DNA of 64,000 nt from Corythucha ciliata (GCA_038030265.1 CM075937.1:40342198-40406197); one strand, 5' to 3'; numbered from the stretch's first letter, positions 1-12,917 are shown. A program made the numbers and translations. Notes: generated by a model not told the origin, from the letters alone.

Positions 1-2560
1 TAATTCCTTTAAGGACAATCAAGTCGTTAAGAAAGATTTCGATTTTCATTTTCACGAGGCTGATTAGAAAATCGGCTAACTCATTACAGGCGAAAGGAAG
101 AATTAGATAATAAATTTGCCCCATTTAATTTTATTTAGGTAAAAACCTGAGGATGGAGCGGTTTTCAGTCTCAGTCACCCAATTTTACCTAAAGGCGCCG
201 TACATCCACAATCTTATATTTTAACGCCGCAAACACGCTCAAATTAAATGACTCAGCGAGATCCCCGCCTCTTCCCCCCAAACCATCAAAGTAGCCGATA
301 AATTGTTATGCTTACGGCATCAACAAAACAAGAACGAAAACATCACGCTCGTCGAGTACACACAAATCTGCTCGAAGGACAAGGTAACTGCCATGCGCTG
401 CTAAAAATATAATTACAAAAGCAAATTAAGCGGGAGAATCATATCCCCCATCAGCCGAAAATTCTCATCTGTCGTAACAGATTTACGGGGACACCCCTCA
501 AAAAATGATACAACACGCGAACGTGCGATTTTTTCGTTATAAACTCGCTTTAATAGGAATGAGTCGAAAAGCCAGCGAAATTCAACGCCACCTGCTGCAT
601 AGACAGATTTTTTTTGTCTTCGACCTTCGAATTTCAGGAATGAAAATCTCACGCTGGGATTGACAGTGAGAGGGCTAATCTGAACAGTAAACTATGCAAC
701 GAAAGATTAGTTTCACAATAACTTCTTCGTTGTTTTGGATTTTTTCTTAAGGTTGGGGGGGGGGGGGTGATTCTGAGCGGGAGGGCCCATTCGGATCAGA
801 TGGAATGTCTAAAACTATTTACTGAATCGATCTCCGACGTTTTCTTCTCGTTATTTCAACCAGCATTGGAATGTTTTAATTAGAAACTGACGGATGGAAC
901 AGGATTTCCCTAGGGACACCGCATACATTTCTCAGAATGGCCTCCTCTTACCTTCCTCGCCGCCAAGTTTCCAAACAAAGAATGATGAGCACGTACCTTG
1001 AAAGAGTTGAAGTAAAATAACTCATAATTACACACGGAACCGCTATGAATACTTTGAAAAACAAAAGAAGATAGAAATCAATTGCTTCTAGAATGAGACC
1101 AACAACCTGATGGGAAACCCGATTTTTTTCAATAATGGCCAGTTTTTTTTTGTTTCTCCAAGAAGGAAGTTAACTACTTAATTGCTACAAATGCTAATTT
1201 GCAATCTCTGGAGTTTGTTAATTTAAAGGCGGTCTAAATTGGCTGAAAGTACCACCAGGGTGAAATGGTTGGGGAAGATGAAAATAATGATGGATGGTGA
1301 GGAGGGCAGGGTGAAACTTTGTCTAATTAATTTTCGGCCCATTTTTTTCATTCCTTCTTTTTTATACGTACACTTTCCTAATTAATGAAGAGCTTAAAGT
1401 TCAACAGAAACATGCATACTTCAAGTCACGAAAACCTCGTCAAATTGCGCCGCATCTACTCCCACCACACCACCACCAGCAGTGGAAGACGGAGAGCCGA
1501 GCAAACCAGGCTTCGGTGGAACGCGCGACGAGAAAATTGTGCAAGGGCCCCCCCGTAACAATCACATAAAATACCTTCATTCACGTTTCTTTACAAGAAA
1601 AAAAAAAACAAATTATGTAAAATGGGTCCAGATCAGAGTGATCCAACCTTCAGTTTACTAGACAACTTGTGTCCCCGATCTGTGAGCCCCCCCCCCCCCA
1701 CCTTCTGTCATAATAATGTTTCATGACAGAAATGCAGCATTTAGGGGTGTAAGGGAATTGATTCCGCGTTGGATAAGACCCCCACCCACTCTAATAACAC
1801 ACTTTTTTTTGTTCAAGCGTGAATGAGAAATTATGCCGCTTAAACTGAGATTAAAGTTGCTGTCATACCAGTTTTACGAAAGTGGCTGTCTCCCTAGTGA
1901 TAACCGCAGGTGAGGTCGTATGCAAGATCTTATTATAGTTCGTGATTCAAACAAGAACATTTTGATTAAATAAATAAACAAGAGAAAAATTGTATACCTG
2001 GCATGAGATATCCATTAAATCACACGAATTCTACGGTGAAATCTCGCTATCGATAAATCCCAGCAACCAAAAGCCGACACTCTCGCGGGGCAGAATGACC
2101 GAGTAACTTCCCACTCAAATAAAAAAACCCGAAACAGGTTCGAAAATTATTCGAGCGACGTATTCAACTGAGTCTAATTATTTACAGTGAGACAAAACAT
2201 AAACGTAAACAAATAAATCCAAACAAAATATGATTTAAAAAAAAAAAATCGCGGTATATTTTGTCCTTCACTGACAGACCATACGAAGCGGAGCACCGGC
2301 CACAGACTGAGGGGACTTGATGAGAAGGAAGGAAAGAAAACAAGAGAAAAGGTTTCAGTCGGCACGCCGACGGAGTGTTGTTCGTAGTAGGGTGGGAGGG
2401 TTGCAGCCGCCGACGCCGCCTTGAGAACGGTGTGCGTAGCGGTTTTGGAGGGACGAGGAACCGATTCTCGTAGGTGGGTTTGCTGGGAAAGAGGCGAGGT
2501 AGAAAAACATATTTGAAGGATGGGCTCGGCTTAGAGCAAAATATTATATTTTTTTAAAGT
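1..2560. other. No gene recognised; mostly non-repetitive DNA
   Basis: I see no convincing coding exon here. The sequence is AT-rich with poly-G (755-767) and poly-C (1687-1699) runs. A more GC-rich stretch at about 2270-2510 could be a promoter or 5' untranslated region, but nothing downstream on either strand confirms it. Confidence 0.4.
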
Positions 2561-3330
2561 TACAAAAACAGTGCCTTTGTACTACACTGTACTAGTGCAG
2601 TGGATGTGGCCAGGGGCGGTTTTAGGCCTGCTTGACGGGGGTGGCGGTAAACTTTCTTCTACACCCCCCTCACACTACTACCAAAAAACAATAGCCCGAA
2701 AGTTCATCCAGGAGCGTAGCCAGCCCTTTGTCAAGGGGTGGGCAGAAATATGCCATACGCACCTTGGGGGAGGGGAGTACAAAGAAGTGTGATCATTTAA
2801 CACGGCCACCCTTCGTACTTCAGCCCCAGAGACCCCAGCGAGAGAACTGGTAGTTCGTCTACGCTCAGATATAGGCGCTTCAAATAGTCAAATTGTTCCT
2901 CAGAATCTGAGAGAATTTTAACAAAAAGGTTCAAAATCCGTCAAAAACTAACATTTCTGCTGGGAAACTGTGGGTGAAATTTCCATTGAGGGGAAGAACT
3001 TACAAATTTAGTTTAAGGGTAAGATCGCCTATTGTAGTCAGGGGCGTAGGTACAGAGGGGATATGGGGGATAGATCCCCCCCCCCCCAGAGCTACAAGTA
3101 TACGAACGAAGGAGCACTAGTACCATAACGAAGAGCACCATAAAATCTCCAAAAATGAGCGTTTCACGTTGAAGTTATGTTTAGCGATTTTCTGGACTTA
3201 AAGCTGCCCGAAAAGGTCCGAGTACGTCCAGCTTTCTCCTTGGACTTGAGACCCAACGCAGTAGTGTACCTACCGTGGTACGGGGGGGGGGGGTCGCCCC
3301 GGACCCTCTATCAGACAAAAATCGGTAATA
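2560..3330. repeat. Patch of degraded mobile-element-like sequence
   Basis: Contains phrases such as GCGTAGCCAG followed by AAGGGGTGGGCAG near 2714-2750, and GGGGCGTAGGTAC near 3043. The first phrase recurs near 7814-7850. Poly-C (3076-3087) and poly-G (3282-3293) runs occur. It looks like fragments of a dispersed element, but no ends could be defined. Confidence 0.35.
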
Positions 3331-4300
3331 TTCGTGACTATAGCTGCTAAAAAGTGCTGATTCGTGGTCTCGCGATGCAACTTCCAGACTAAAATTGAGA
3401 AAAAAATCGCTGGTCCGCGGTACAAGGAGCCCATTCTACGAATAAATTGTGGAAACCAACGTAAAAGTGTTGTATTTGGGTAAACCCCGCGGTTAAAGTT
3501 GAGAAAACACGCTATAATATTGACAAATAAAAGACGCTTTCAGGTTAAAATTGGACAAAAATGGCAAATTCACAACTGAAATGGCGAAAATCGCCCATTC
3601 CAGTATGAAAAAAGGAATAGGATGATGAATAGCCGCAAAATTAGCACAAAACGCTACAGCTGAAATTGGGAAAAATCGCAAATTTGCAATATGCAGATAT
3701 TAAGTTGTGGAAAAACGTTAATTCGCGAATACAAAATTAATAAAATCACTAATTCGCGGCAAAAATTGAAAAAATCACCAATTAGCGCAGCTAAAATTGA
3801 GAAAAACGTTAATTTTCAGTTCTAATTAGGGAAAGAGCTAATTCTCAGTTAAAAATGGAAAAAATTGCTAATTTCCAGCTTAAATTGAGTCAATCGCCAA
3901 TTCTAGGCAAAAATTGACGAAACTCGGTAGGTAATGCACGGGTTGGGAACGCTACCACGCTGCTAAAATTTAGAAAAAGCGAAAATTCGCTGCTAAAATT
4001 GAGAAACATCACTAATTCTCGAATTAAGTGTCGTGAAATTTATCATTTAAAAATGATGATTTTTTGATAGAAGTGGATGGATAGATGTAAATTCTTTGGT
4101 TTGGAAAAAAAATTACATTTCGCACCTTCTGAAGGCAGTTTTGTGGCTAAAATTCAGAAAAATGGCAAATTCATGCATGGCTATAGTAAGTATAATGTTA
4201 AAAAATACGCTAATTCACAGCTAGAACTGAAAAGAAGCAATAATCTCTACCAATAAAATTTATATAGATGGATATAATGAATATTTCTGTCGCCGGTATT
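3330..4300 (+). repeat. Family A degenerate short-unit array
   Basis: Back-to-back, strongly diverged copies of a ~28-35 bp unit resembling CTAATTCGCGGCTAAAATTG followed by AGAAAAA. Individual copies differ from each other at many positions, but the order (CTAATT, CGCGG, CTAAAATTGAG, A-run) is kept. Short open frames through it, such as 3493-3681 on the minus strand, are by-products. Confidence 0.8.
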
Positions 4301-4301
4301 T

Positions 4302-4570
4302 TTAATTAACAAATTAATTAAACTGATGTTATCCGGACGACGATGGAAGGGCATAGCCCAACACAATTCGAGTTTCGAGAAAAAATGGCTCCCCGGCGGG
4401 ATTTGAACCCGCAACCTCTGGATTACCAGTCCAGCACGCTGCCAATATTTTATAGGAATATTTTAATAAATAAATTAAATTAATAAATTAAAATTGAAAC
4501 TCGAATTGTGTTGGGCTATGCCCTTCCATCGTCGTCCGGATAACATCAGTTTAATTAATTTATTAATTAA
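4302..4570. repeat. Long inverted repeat (74-bp arms) enclosing a tRNA fragment
   Basis: The left arm, 4302-4375, is the reverse complement of the right arm, 4497-4570, with one mismatch seen over 74 positions. Arm ends are TTAATTAA-rich; the inner part includes GATGTTATCCGGACGACG. The ~120 bp loop holds most of a tRNA on the minus strand. It sits inside a family A array and looks like a MITE or foldback insertion. Confidence 0.85.
4385..4444 (-). tRNA. Partial tRNA (3' two-thirds), GGT anticodon, probably a remnant
   Basis: Read on the minus strand there is a D-arm 3' half (GGCAGCGTGCT), an anticodon arm with stem CTGGA/TCCAG and loop CTGGTAA (anticodon GGT, Thr), a T-arm GCGGG-TTCAAAT-CCCGC, and an acceptor 3' strand CGGGGAG followed by CCA. 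The 5' acceptor strand and first half of the D-arm are missing; AT-rich sequence stands in their place. It is therefore not a functional tRNA gene as it stands. It could be the tRNA-derived part of a small mobile element. Confidence 0.7.
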
Positions 4571-4574
4571 AGTT

Positions 4575-5395
4575 ATATAGTTTTGCTAATGCGGTAGTTA
4601 AACGTGAAAACTTGCTAATTTGCGGGTAATGTTTAGAAAATAAAATAATCAGCCCGGTCAAAATTAAGAGAAAGGTTCATTTTAAGCCTAAAAATTGAGA
4701 AAATTGCTAATTTGCGGCGAAAAATGGAAAAAATCGCCAATTTACAGCAAAAATTGCGCCAAACGCCAACTTGTGACTGAAATTGAGAAAATTCGCTAAT
4801 TCACAGGTTTGAAACGCTACGACACGTCGCCGCTACAATTTTTAAAAAACGCTAATTCGTGGTTGAAATTCTAATTTGCGCCAAAAACTGAATATACGCC
4901 AATTTGCGGATTCTGAAGGCAACTTTCCAGGCTGAAATTTTAAAAAAGCGCCAATTTATGGCAATAGGCGAAGGAACCACTAATTCGCGAGTAAACTGAG
5001 AAAAATCGCTCATGCATTGCGTATAGTGAACCAAAAAAATCCTAATTCGTGAAACGTCCCTCTATTTTGCTGCTAGTATTGAGGAAAACACTCAGGAAAA
5101 ACGCTAATTTCCAGCTAAAACTGAGAAAAGTGCTAATCCCCTGGTAAAACAATTTAAAAAATCGGTAATATGCTGCTAAAATTGAGGACGCCAATAGTCG
5201 TGGATAATTAAGAAACATCACTCACGGGATAAAAACTATACTTTGCTGCTAAAGTTGAGAAAATGCGCGAATTCGTGGCTATGGGAGGGGGTGGGGCAAA
5301 ACCGCTAATCTGCTGCTGAAATTGAGAAGAACGATACACTCGGCCAAAAAAGCGCTAATTTGCGGTAGAGTCCAAAAATCGCCCCTAACTGAGAG
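4575..5395 (+). repeat. Family A degenerate short-unit array
   Basis: Continues the array interrupted by the inverted repeat at 4302-4570, in the same orientation, with units such as GCTAATTTGCGGCGAAAAATGG and GCTAATTCGTGG. Confidence 0.8.
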
Positions 5396-5399
5396 ATTG

Positions 5400-6010
5400 A
5401 GGCTAGGGTGAGGCCAGCGAGATGTCCAGATTCAAGAGTGTGCTGGCTGGGTGGAATGATGACTAAAATGTGAAATTACCCCCCCCCCCTCACAATTATA
5501 AGATTTAAATCTGATCCCCCCCCCCCCCGACAAATTCCTACCTACGTGACGTATACCATGCACTGACCCGATAGGTGATGATTTTAGCTCAAAATGGCGA
5601 TTCTAGTAGGTACTGCAATGAGGAAGAAACACATTTTCCAAAATCATGCTGTCGTGATAGCGGAGAAGCGGTGACCAGACGTCGAGATTTTGGCGATTTT
5701 GACGTCCCGCTAAATGTCCCGCTTTCTCATGTCCCACGGGGTCCCACTTTTTCGGTTTTTCGTAACTTATTTTTAGGATTTCATGCATAGTTAGTACAGG
5801 AAATACAGCTTTAAAAAAAGACAGAATAGCGGCGAAATTCCAACTTCAATTGTGGCTTTAAAAATTCCTCTCGACATTATACTCCAGGATTCGAAGAGTC
5901 CGCAACGACACGGATGGCAAACATCCTTTTAAGGGAGGGTAGACGTTGGCCAACTCACCGCTATAACGGGTGACAAGACCTATGTGTAGTTTTGTGTACC
6001 GAGTCGATAA
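5400..6010. other. Unassigned DNA with one dispersed repeat fragment
   Basis: No exon seen. The stretch 5607-5660, containing ACACATTTTCCAAAATCATG and GTCGTGATAGC, has a close relative at 35993-36045, so it belongs to a dispersed repeat. Two poly-C runs lie near 5480 and 5518. Confidence 0.4.
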
Positions 6011-7030
6011 AAATCAACCACAAGTCCGTGAGACGATATTTTTTTTAGTTACGCCGTAAATTGTACCAAAAAACTTGGTTTTTGGCTTAAATATTCCAAA
6101 AAAATTCTCACGCCCAACGTTTAGTATTGCAGTTGGCGTAGTTGTCATTTCTGAAGTAGTTTTTGGCGTTGAATCGAATGCATGATGGCTCGTTTCTCTG
6201 CGATCAATATTCTTTGAGTTACTATCAAAAATACCCGAAAATCGAGATTTTCCCAATACTTTGATGTACTATGAAAATGTATTACGATTCATCAAGATTT
6301 TGGGCAGGTCTAACCATGTTCTCTGATCTTACGTAGTTTTTTGTGCTGAATCGTATGAGCGTTTGAAGGGGTCGCTGGGGTCAATACTTTTTTAGATACG
6401 CCCACAAAATAAGAATAAATCCTTTAAAAATACAGGAGATGTTTGTCCGTAACTCAAAAAATATTGAAACCATCGATCCCTACTACAGCTCATTCAATTC
6501 AGCACAAAAAAAAAACTGTACACGATGAGAGAAAATGGATAATGCTGCCTAAACCATGATACAATTTTTTTATGGCACATTTCATAATTTGGTGTGAAAA
6601 ATCCGCTAAACTAGTTGTTGGATTAAGCAACCCCACAAAATTCATTTTCCAGCCACGGAAACTAACGGCTCTCGCGAAACATATCAGCGAATTGACGACT
6701 TTTAATTAGCGGAATTCGAGCAATTGGTTTTAAGTGAGCAGTGAGCCAAACGCCCAGTAATGGTTCTTGAGAGCAAAATGCGTGAAATTGGTTATGGAAT
6801 AAGCTAATGCGGCAAAATTAATTTGTCGGTGAGCTAGATCCGCAAACAAATTTTTTTTTTCCGAGAAAAATTTGGTTTTTGAAGTTAAATCTGAGTTTGT
6901 CTTTAACGTTGAGTCAAACCAGCGAAAATCTATTTTTAGGGCGCGAAAATGCTCGAATTTTTTTTTTTTTTTTTTTTTTTTAGAGAGAGCCAAATTCCAG
7001 AAATTACTTTTTTAGTGAGGGTCAACGTAA
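6010..7030 (-). repeat. Family B degenerate short-unit array
   Basis: Diverged units built around AAATTTGGTTTTTG, a spacer and GCCAAACCAGCG, here mixed and partly reversed. The pattern is loose but recurs at 9180, 26560, 29700 and 30580. Family A resumes after about 7070. Confidence 0.5.
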
Positions 7031-7074
7031 CAATATGTGACTACTATGAAGGATTTGCACATTTCAATGGTATA

Positions 7075-9170
7075 AAAACCCGCCGATTCATGGCTAAAGC
7101 TGAAAAACCCCGCTAATTTCCTGCTAAATTAGTGATAAACCGCTGATTAACAGAAAAAGATCAAGAGCGTTGATTCACGACTAAAGTTGAAATGAAACGC
7201 TCATTCGCAAAAAAAAAACTAGTTCGTGTTTTTTTTTTTAGAAAATCCGCTGATTCTCGACTACAACTGAGTAAACATGCTAATTCGTGGCTAAAATTGT
7301 GAAAAACCATAACTTGACGCAAAGTAAAGCTCATATCCCTCGTAGGTATATTTAGAGATTTAGGGGCCTCATAAGCTATCCACCCCGGACTGACTACTCG
7401 TTGGTCTCCCTACTAGTACTCGCAATCCAAAAATGGCAAAATAAATAAACAGTTCACGCTCGAAATAGGGCAAATCATATTATTCGAGCCTTAAGAATGG
7501 CAAAAAATGGCCCTTAGCACAAATTGCTTGATGGACTAATCTCGCCTTAAAAATGGCAAAATATATTATTTGCAGCATTTAAATATCCAAACTGCATCGA
7601 AACACCACGCCCACCCCCAAATTTGTTCTTTGAAACTGGATGATCATTATTTAAAACTGAACACTTTCCCCTAAAGAAATTATCTCGAAGAAAATATTTT
7701 CTACAGGAAAACTGGCCATTTGTAGCTAAGTCGTTTCACTGTTAAAATTAAGAAAACCCGCTCATTCGCAGATAAAATTCAGATTTCCCCGGTAAAATTG
7801 AGAAAAGAGCTCATCAGGGGCGTAGCCAGCCCGTAATCAAGGGGTGGGCAGCCAGCCAGGCGCACGGATCCCGAGTTTGGGTGGGGGGGGGGGCGCACGT
7901 CTTGAGAAAAAGTGCTCGTTCGCGGAAGAAATCCATGAATAGGACATTTTGCGGCTAGTACTGAGGAAAAATACCCATTCACGGCTAGAATTGAGAAATA
8001 GCGCTGATTCACGTTAAACTTAAGAAATAAATCTCATCATTCGCGGTTGAAATTGAGAAAACACACCAATTTGCGGTTTCGCGATCCAAAGTCCGGGCCC
8101 AAATTAAGAAAATGCGCTAATTCACGGTTTACAGTGCTCTTTTCACGGCTAAAATTGACAAACTAAATTGTTCGTTCAATTTAGAATAGAGAAAAATCGC
8201 TCATTTGCGGCTAAAATTGAGGAAATACGCCAATTCAAGGCTAAAATTGAGAAACGGAGCTCATTCACGCAGGTAAAATTGAGAGAAGGCACCAGTTCGT
8301 GGTTTCTCAAACCAGCATCTCGGTGAACATTGCGAAAAAGTGCTAATTGATTGTTTTTATACATTTATACGTATAGCAAGTTTGCGGGTACAATCGAGAA
8401 AAAGCGCGACCTAGCGCATACATTTTTGAAAAAGTGCTTATTCTCAGCCTAAAATTAAGGCACATTGAAGAAAACACCTATTTCAAGGTTGGTGATGCAA
8501 CGTACGGATCAAAATTAATGAAATTCGCTAACACGCGGATTATGTGGACCTTTTCACTGCTGAAATTTGAAGGGGGGGGGGGAATTGCTCAAGGCAGAAT
8601 TGGGATTAAAGCACTAATTTGCGGCTAACATTGAGGGAAAACGAATTGGCAAAATTATTGTCACCATTTGTTGTTGATTGGTGGAATTGTCGTGGCTAAA
8701 ATTGAGAAATAGGGTTCATTCACAGGTTAAATTGAGGAGAAACTGCTCTTTTGCGGCTGAAATTGACAGAACGCACCTATTTGCGGTTTATAGGCAATGC
8801 CCATTTGGCCATAATTAAAATAGTAAATCAAAAATGCGTTATTTCACGGTTTTTTGAGATCTTTTTACGGCTAAAATGAAGAAAATGGGCTAGTTCGAGG
8901 TAGAATTGAGAAAAAACACTCAGTTTCAGCTAAAAGTAAGGAAAAACGTCAATTCGAGGCTACAAATAGTGCTCGTTCACGAGTAAAATGGAGGGGGGGA
9001 GGGATGCTGGGCAACTCCTCTTGAGAAAAAACTGCTGATCCACGCCTGTGGGCAGCTTCACTGGCGAAAATAACAGATACACCATTGCCTTTTTGCAGGC
9101 TTATAACAGGATCTGGAGGTTGGAATCGCGTCAATTCACGGTCATCAGAGACTAAATTTGCACTATCCGT
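7075..9170 (+). repeat. Family A degenerate short-unit array
   Basis: About 2 kb of diverged CTAATTCGCGGCTAAAATTG-type units. It is interrupted near 7350-7720 and at 7814-7900 by other sequence, including a GCGTAGCCAGCCCGTAATCA phrase related to the patch near 2714. Confidence 0.75.
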
Positions 9171-9179
9171 CGAAAAGTA

Positions 9180-9720
9180 AATATCTGCTGGAAAACTGTC
9201 GTTTGAAGCCTTCTAGCGGAGGAATTTATGTCGAAAAACTGAAACTCCCCCCTCCCACCCGAAAAGTGATACTTTTGGAGCTAAACTTTAAATTTTAGAC
9301 CTGAAACGGTAAACAGAGCTGGCATTTCCTCTCCCACCATAAGTCTGGAAGCCACAGCGGGCTAAACACGATTTGAGCTAACCCAAACACACGAAATTGC
9401 GCGTCGAACCTTGCGAAAATGGGATTTTAGTGTGAAAAATCAGCAAAATCGGTTTCCAAGTTAAGCCGACCCTCGAAATCGGTTTGTCACCAACAAACAT
9501 CCGCTAATTTTTGATTTTTGGTGAAACCGATGTGCGAAAATGTGTTGTTTTTTTAGTGAGAAAAATCCGCAAAATTGGTTTTATGGAGCGAAATATAATA
9601 AATTTGTGTTTCTGTAGCCAGATCAGGGAAAATATTTTTGGAATTTTGGGGGTGGGCAGCTGCCCCACGAAATCTGCGTTTTTGATTCTAGGGGAGGGCA
9701 ACTGCCCACCCCTGCCCCCC
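9180..9720. repeat. Family B-like array with mobile-element phrase
   Basis: Loose units of the form GAAATTGGTTTT / GAGCGAAAT spaced at tens of bases. The segment at 9645-9735 (GGGTGGGCAGCTGCC, later GGCTACGCCCATGGAG) resembles the end of a dispersed element in the reverse orientation. Confidence 0.4.
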
Positions 9721-9734
9721 ACTGGCTACGCCCA

Positions 9735-10130
9735 TGGAGCTCATTGACAGCTAAAATTTGGAAATCGCCAATTCGCGGTTGAAATTAAAACAACGCTAAT
9801 TCATGCTTTCTGGAGGCAACTTTGTGGCTGATAATTCATGGCTAAAAGTGGAAAAAATCACTATTTCGCGCCTGAAATTGTTAAAAACGCTAATGCGCTG
9901 TTCTTGGGTCGAGTCCTGCTCGGCTAAAATGAATAAAAAACGCTAATTCAACGCTAAAAGTGAAAAAATCGACGATTCCAAGCTAAAATTGAGAAAATCG
10001 CTAATCGCGGAGAAAATTGAGAAAAAGCGCAAGTTCAAAGCTATATGTAGAATTGACGAAAAACTTTTTCAGATTTACTGGTAAAATTGGGAACAGTAGC
10101 CGCAGAATTACATAATTCGGAGCTAAACAT
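9735..10130 (+). repeat. Family A degenerate short-unit array
   Basis: Diverged CTAATTCGCGG / CTAAAATTGAGAAAA units continue for about 400 bp. Confidence 0.7.
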
Positions 10131-10274
10131 CTGTGAAATTGTAAATTTCTGGTGCGAACATCCTGCAAATCGCAGGTTTTGAGTCTAAACTTCGCAAAAT
10201 TACGAGTTTCGGAAATGTTTTTTCTCTAGAGAGGCCGTGGACCCACCCGGCCACTATAAGATAAAAGGAAAGCT

Positions 10275-10585
10275 TTAATGAGGTTGAAACTCTACTGCGT
10301 GCTTGGTGCTCATTTGTTGCCGAAGCTTTTTGTGGATGGATGTACGCTGTGGTTTGGCGCTTTCTTTGTGGTTGGAGCATTCCTTGTGATTTGGAGCTCT
10401 CCAGTGGTTGGAAGCGGTTGGGACTTTCCTGTGGATGTAGAGAGTATTATTCCTGTGGAGAGTATTATTGAGTTTGGAGGTTATAACAGTGGTTAGAGCT
10501 TGACTGTGGTTGGACCATTTGGCCTGATTGGATCATCTTCGTGGTTGGAGCTTTACTGAGGTTTGGATTTTCGCTGTGGTGATTC
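10275..10585 (+). repeat. Family D degenerate array (GTGGTTGGAGC units)
   Basis: Diverged repeats of a ~24-30 bp unit resembling CTGTGGTTGGAGCTTT. The reverse complement of this unit (CCACAGCAAAGCTCCAA) forms a clearer array at 34915-35360, and a weak relative lies at 55070-55185. Confidence 0.65.
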
Positions 10586-10589
10586 GTAC

Positions 10590-10870
10590 TACTGCACTAT
10601 CCCGGAAGGTGACCCCGCTCACCAGGGATGATGAGAACCGTGATGGTGAAATGGGGACGTTGTGCGCATATACATATAGTGTCGCAGCTTTGTTTAAAGA
10701 TAAATATGTGGGGATTATAGACCAAAAAGTAGGACAAATTTGCCCTCTCCCCAGACACCTGAAAAATGAGCCCGTACGTCCTCCTAGAGACGATCTGAAA
10801 AGTAGGACATGTCCATGGAAAATATAGGACGTCCTAATCCCCACCCAATCACCATGGATTCAGGAAATTA
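10590..10870. repeat. Copy of a dispersed repeat (AAGTAGGAC motif)
   Basis: The order AAAAGTAGGACAAAT, CACCTGAAAAATGAGC, AAAAGTAGGAC at about 10725-10810 is repeated at about 32225-32310. This marks two copies of one dispersed element. Overlapping open frames on both strands here are not gene-like. Confidence 0.5.
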
Positions 10871-10872
10871 TA

Positions 10873-12842
10873 CAGGGTGTTCGAAAATTCGATGCTCAGC
10901 CGAAAACTGGTCATAGTACAGCTGATTTGTGGTCGAAATTACTAAATTCACTTTTACGGAATTCAGCTTGGTTTTCGAGTTATTCCAACATCTTTAATTT
11001 TTCCGTGGGGCTATATTTTTTTTTTTTTTTTTGAAATACTTGCTCCCGGCCGCTCTAGAATCAATTCTAGCTCAAAACTAATTGGGTCATTCGAAAGAGC
11101 GCACAATTTTCTTCAAAATGACTGTATTGTATTATGAATTTGGTCATTTCCTCAGGGCGCTAAAGCTGCTGAAAAATGATGTTTTTTTATCTTTGTATCT
11201 TTCCCATGTTTTTCAGCTGCGATTTTCTCCCATTCCTTAAAGGAAAATATTTTTTTTGGTTTATTGGAAAAACTTCCTCATTTTGTCAGCTTTCAAATGG
11301 AGTGCAATAGTCTCGGGATTTTACAAGTATTCGTGAAGAAGTAGCTGTTTGAATAGTAAAAACCGATGGGCTTTGATGGGGAATGAGACATCGTTTTTAG
11401 ATTAGAAGTATGTTTTGAAGCCAGAGTTGGTGAGGGGAGAGGCAGGGCCTCTCAGAATGTCTGAATGTGAGCTAATAAATTACAAGAACAGCATAGATAA
11501 TATAAGTAATAATATAAACAATAAGTATAATATATAAGTAATAATATAATATAAACAGCCAATGTTTAAGGAAAAAGTGATTGAGAATGAGGAATCAGCT
11601 AAAAGTACGAAGTGCCGTTCGTTGTGGAAAGGGCGACCCTTCATCTTCAACCAAATGTTCCTCAATATGTGTAGACCGACATCAACCAAGATTCGGCGCT
11701 GCCTTCGTAAAACATAATTTGGATGAGTTTTTAGCAGTAACGCAGAAATACTTTCACTGGTCTCTCAACGGATATACAACGTCCTCAATGCGCTCAAAAA
11801 TAGCCGAACCGCAAATACTCGGTGTATAGGAATCTACTGATGAGGAATGAGTCGTGAATGATTTTCTGCTCTTCATACCTCGACGATTTATGTTAAGCAG
11901 ATATCTGAGGGATCACCCCTATGAGGGATTTAAAATTGCTGAAGTTGTGGGTTTAATCCCCGTGCCACGAAGGTAACTCATTACATTACCAACACCAGTT
12001 TCGAGTGAATGTGCATATAGGAATGATGAAAATGCAACTTCTAGGCATTTCATTTTTCGCGATTGTTTCAACGATTATGTCTTCTTGTAATGCAGAAAAA
12101 CGTCGCCAAATCCCTGGTTGATGTCCCTTTTAGCACAAGGAGAACATTTGGTTCAATCAGTTATCGTTCCCCTCATTCATTACCAATCAATAATTCCGAA
12201 TATCGGCTGTTTTTTCAATTACTATCAATATTGTCTTGTACTTCTTGTAATTTATTAGCTTACATTCAAACACTCCGAGAGGTCCCTGTCTCACCTCACC
12301 AACTCTGGCTTCAAAACATACTTCTCCTCTAAAAAAGTTCTGTTATTCTTCACAAAGCCCATCGGTTTTTACTCTTAAAATAGCTACTTCTTCGCGAATA
12401 CTTGTAAAATCCCGGGACTATTGCACTAAAGCTAACAAAATGAGGAAGTTTTTCCAATAAACCCAAACAAATATTTTCCTTTAAGGAGTGGGAGAAAATA
12501 GCAGCTGAAAAACAAGGGAAAGATACAAAGATGAAAAAATATCACTTTCCAGCAGCGTTAGTACCATGAGAAAATAGCCAAATTCATAATAAAATACAGT
12601 CATTTTGAAGAAAATTGTGCGATCTTTCGAATGACCCAATTAGTTTTGAGCTAGAATAGATTCTAGAGCGGCCGGGAGCAAGTATTTAAAAAAAATATAT
12701 AGCCCCGCGAAAAAATTAAAGATGGTGGAAAAAGTCGAAAACCAAGCTGAATTCCGGAAAAGTGAATTTAGTAATTTCGACCACAAATCAGCTGTACTAT
12801 GACCAGTTTTCGGCTGAGCATCGAATTTTCGAACACCCTGTA
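10873..12842. mobile_element. ~2 kb foldback element with ACAGGGTGTT termini
   Basis: The outer ends are TATACAGGGTGTTCGAAAAT and, at the right, its reverse complement ending CACCCTGTATA. Homology between the arms continues far inwards: GCGGCCGGGAGCAAGTA at 12669 pairs with 11039-11055, CCCATCGGTTTTTAC at 12360 pairs with about 11358, and AACCAAATGTTC near 11650 pairs with about 12150. The whole element is one large imperfect palindrome with little loop. No transposase was recognised, so it is probably non-autonomous. A TA target duplication is plausible. Confidence 0.8.
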
Positions 12843-12917
12843 TATTTATAGGCGCTTGAAGAGCTTGATAAAGATTCATTATGGTTCATAATACTATATT
12901 ACGGGGTATACTAATGA

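Noticed and set aside
4385..4444. Functional tRNA-Thr gene
   Set aside because: The 5' acceptor strand and first D-arm half are absent, so it cannot fold into a complete tRNA.
10528..10844. Overlapping ~100-codon open frames on both strands
   Set aside because: They cover a dispersed repeat that has a second, non-open copy near 32225; no protein similarity recognised.
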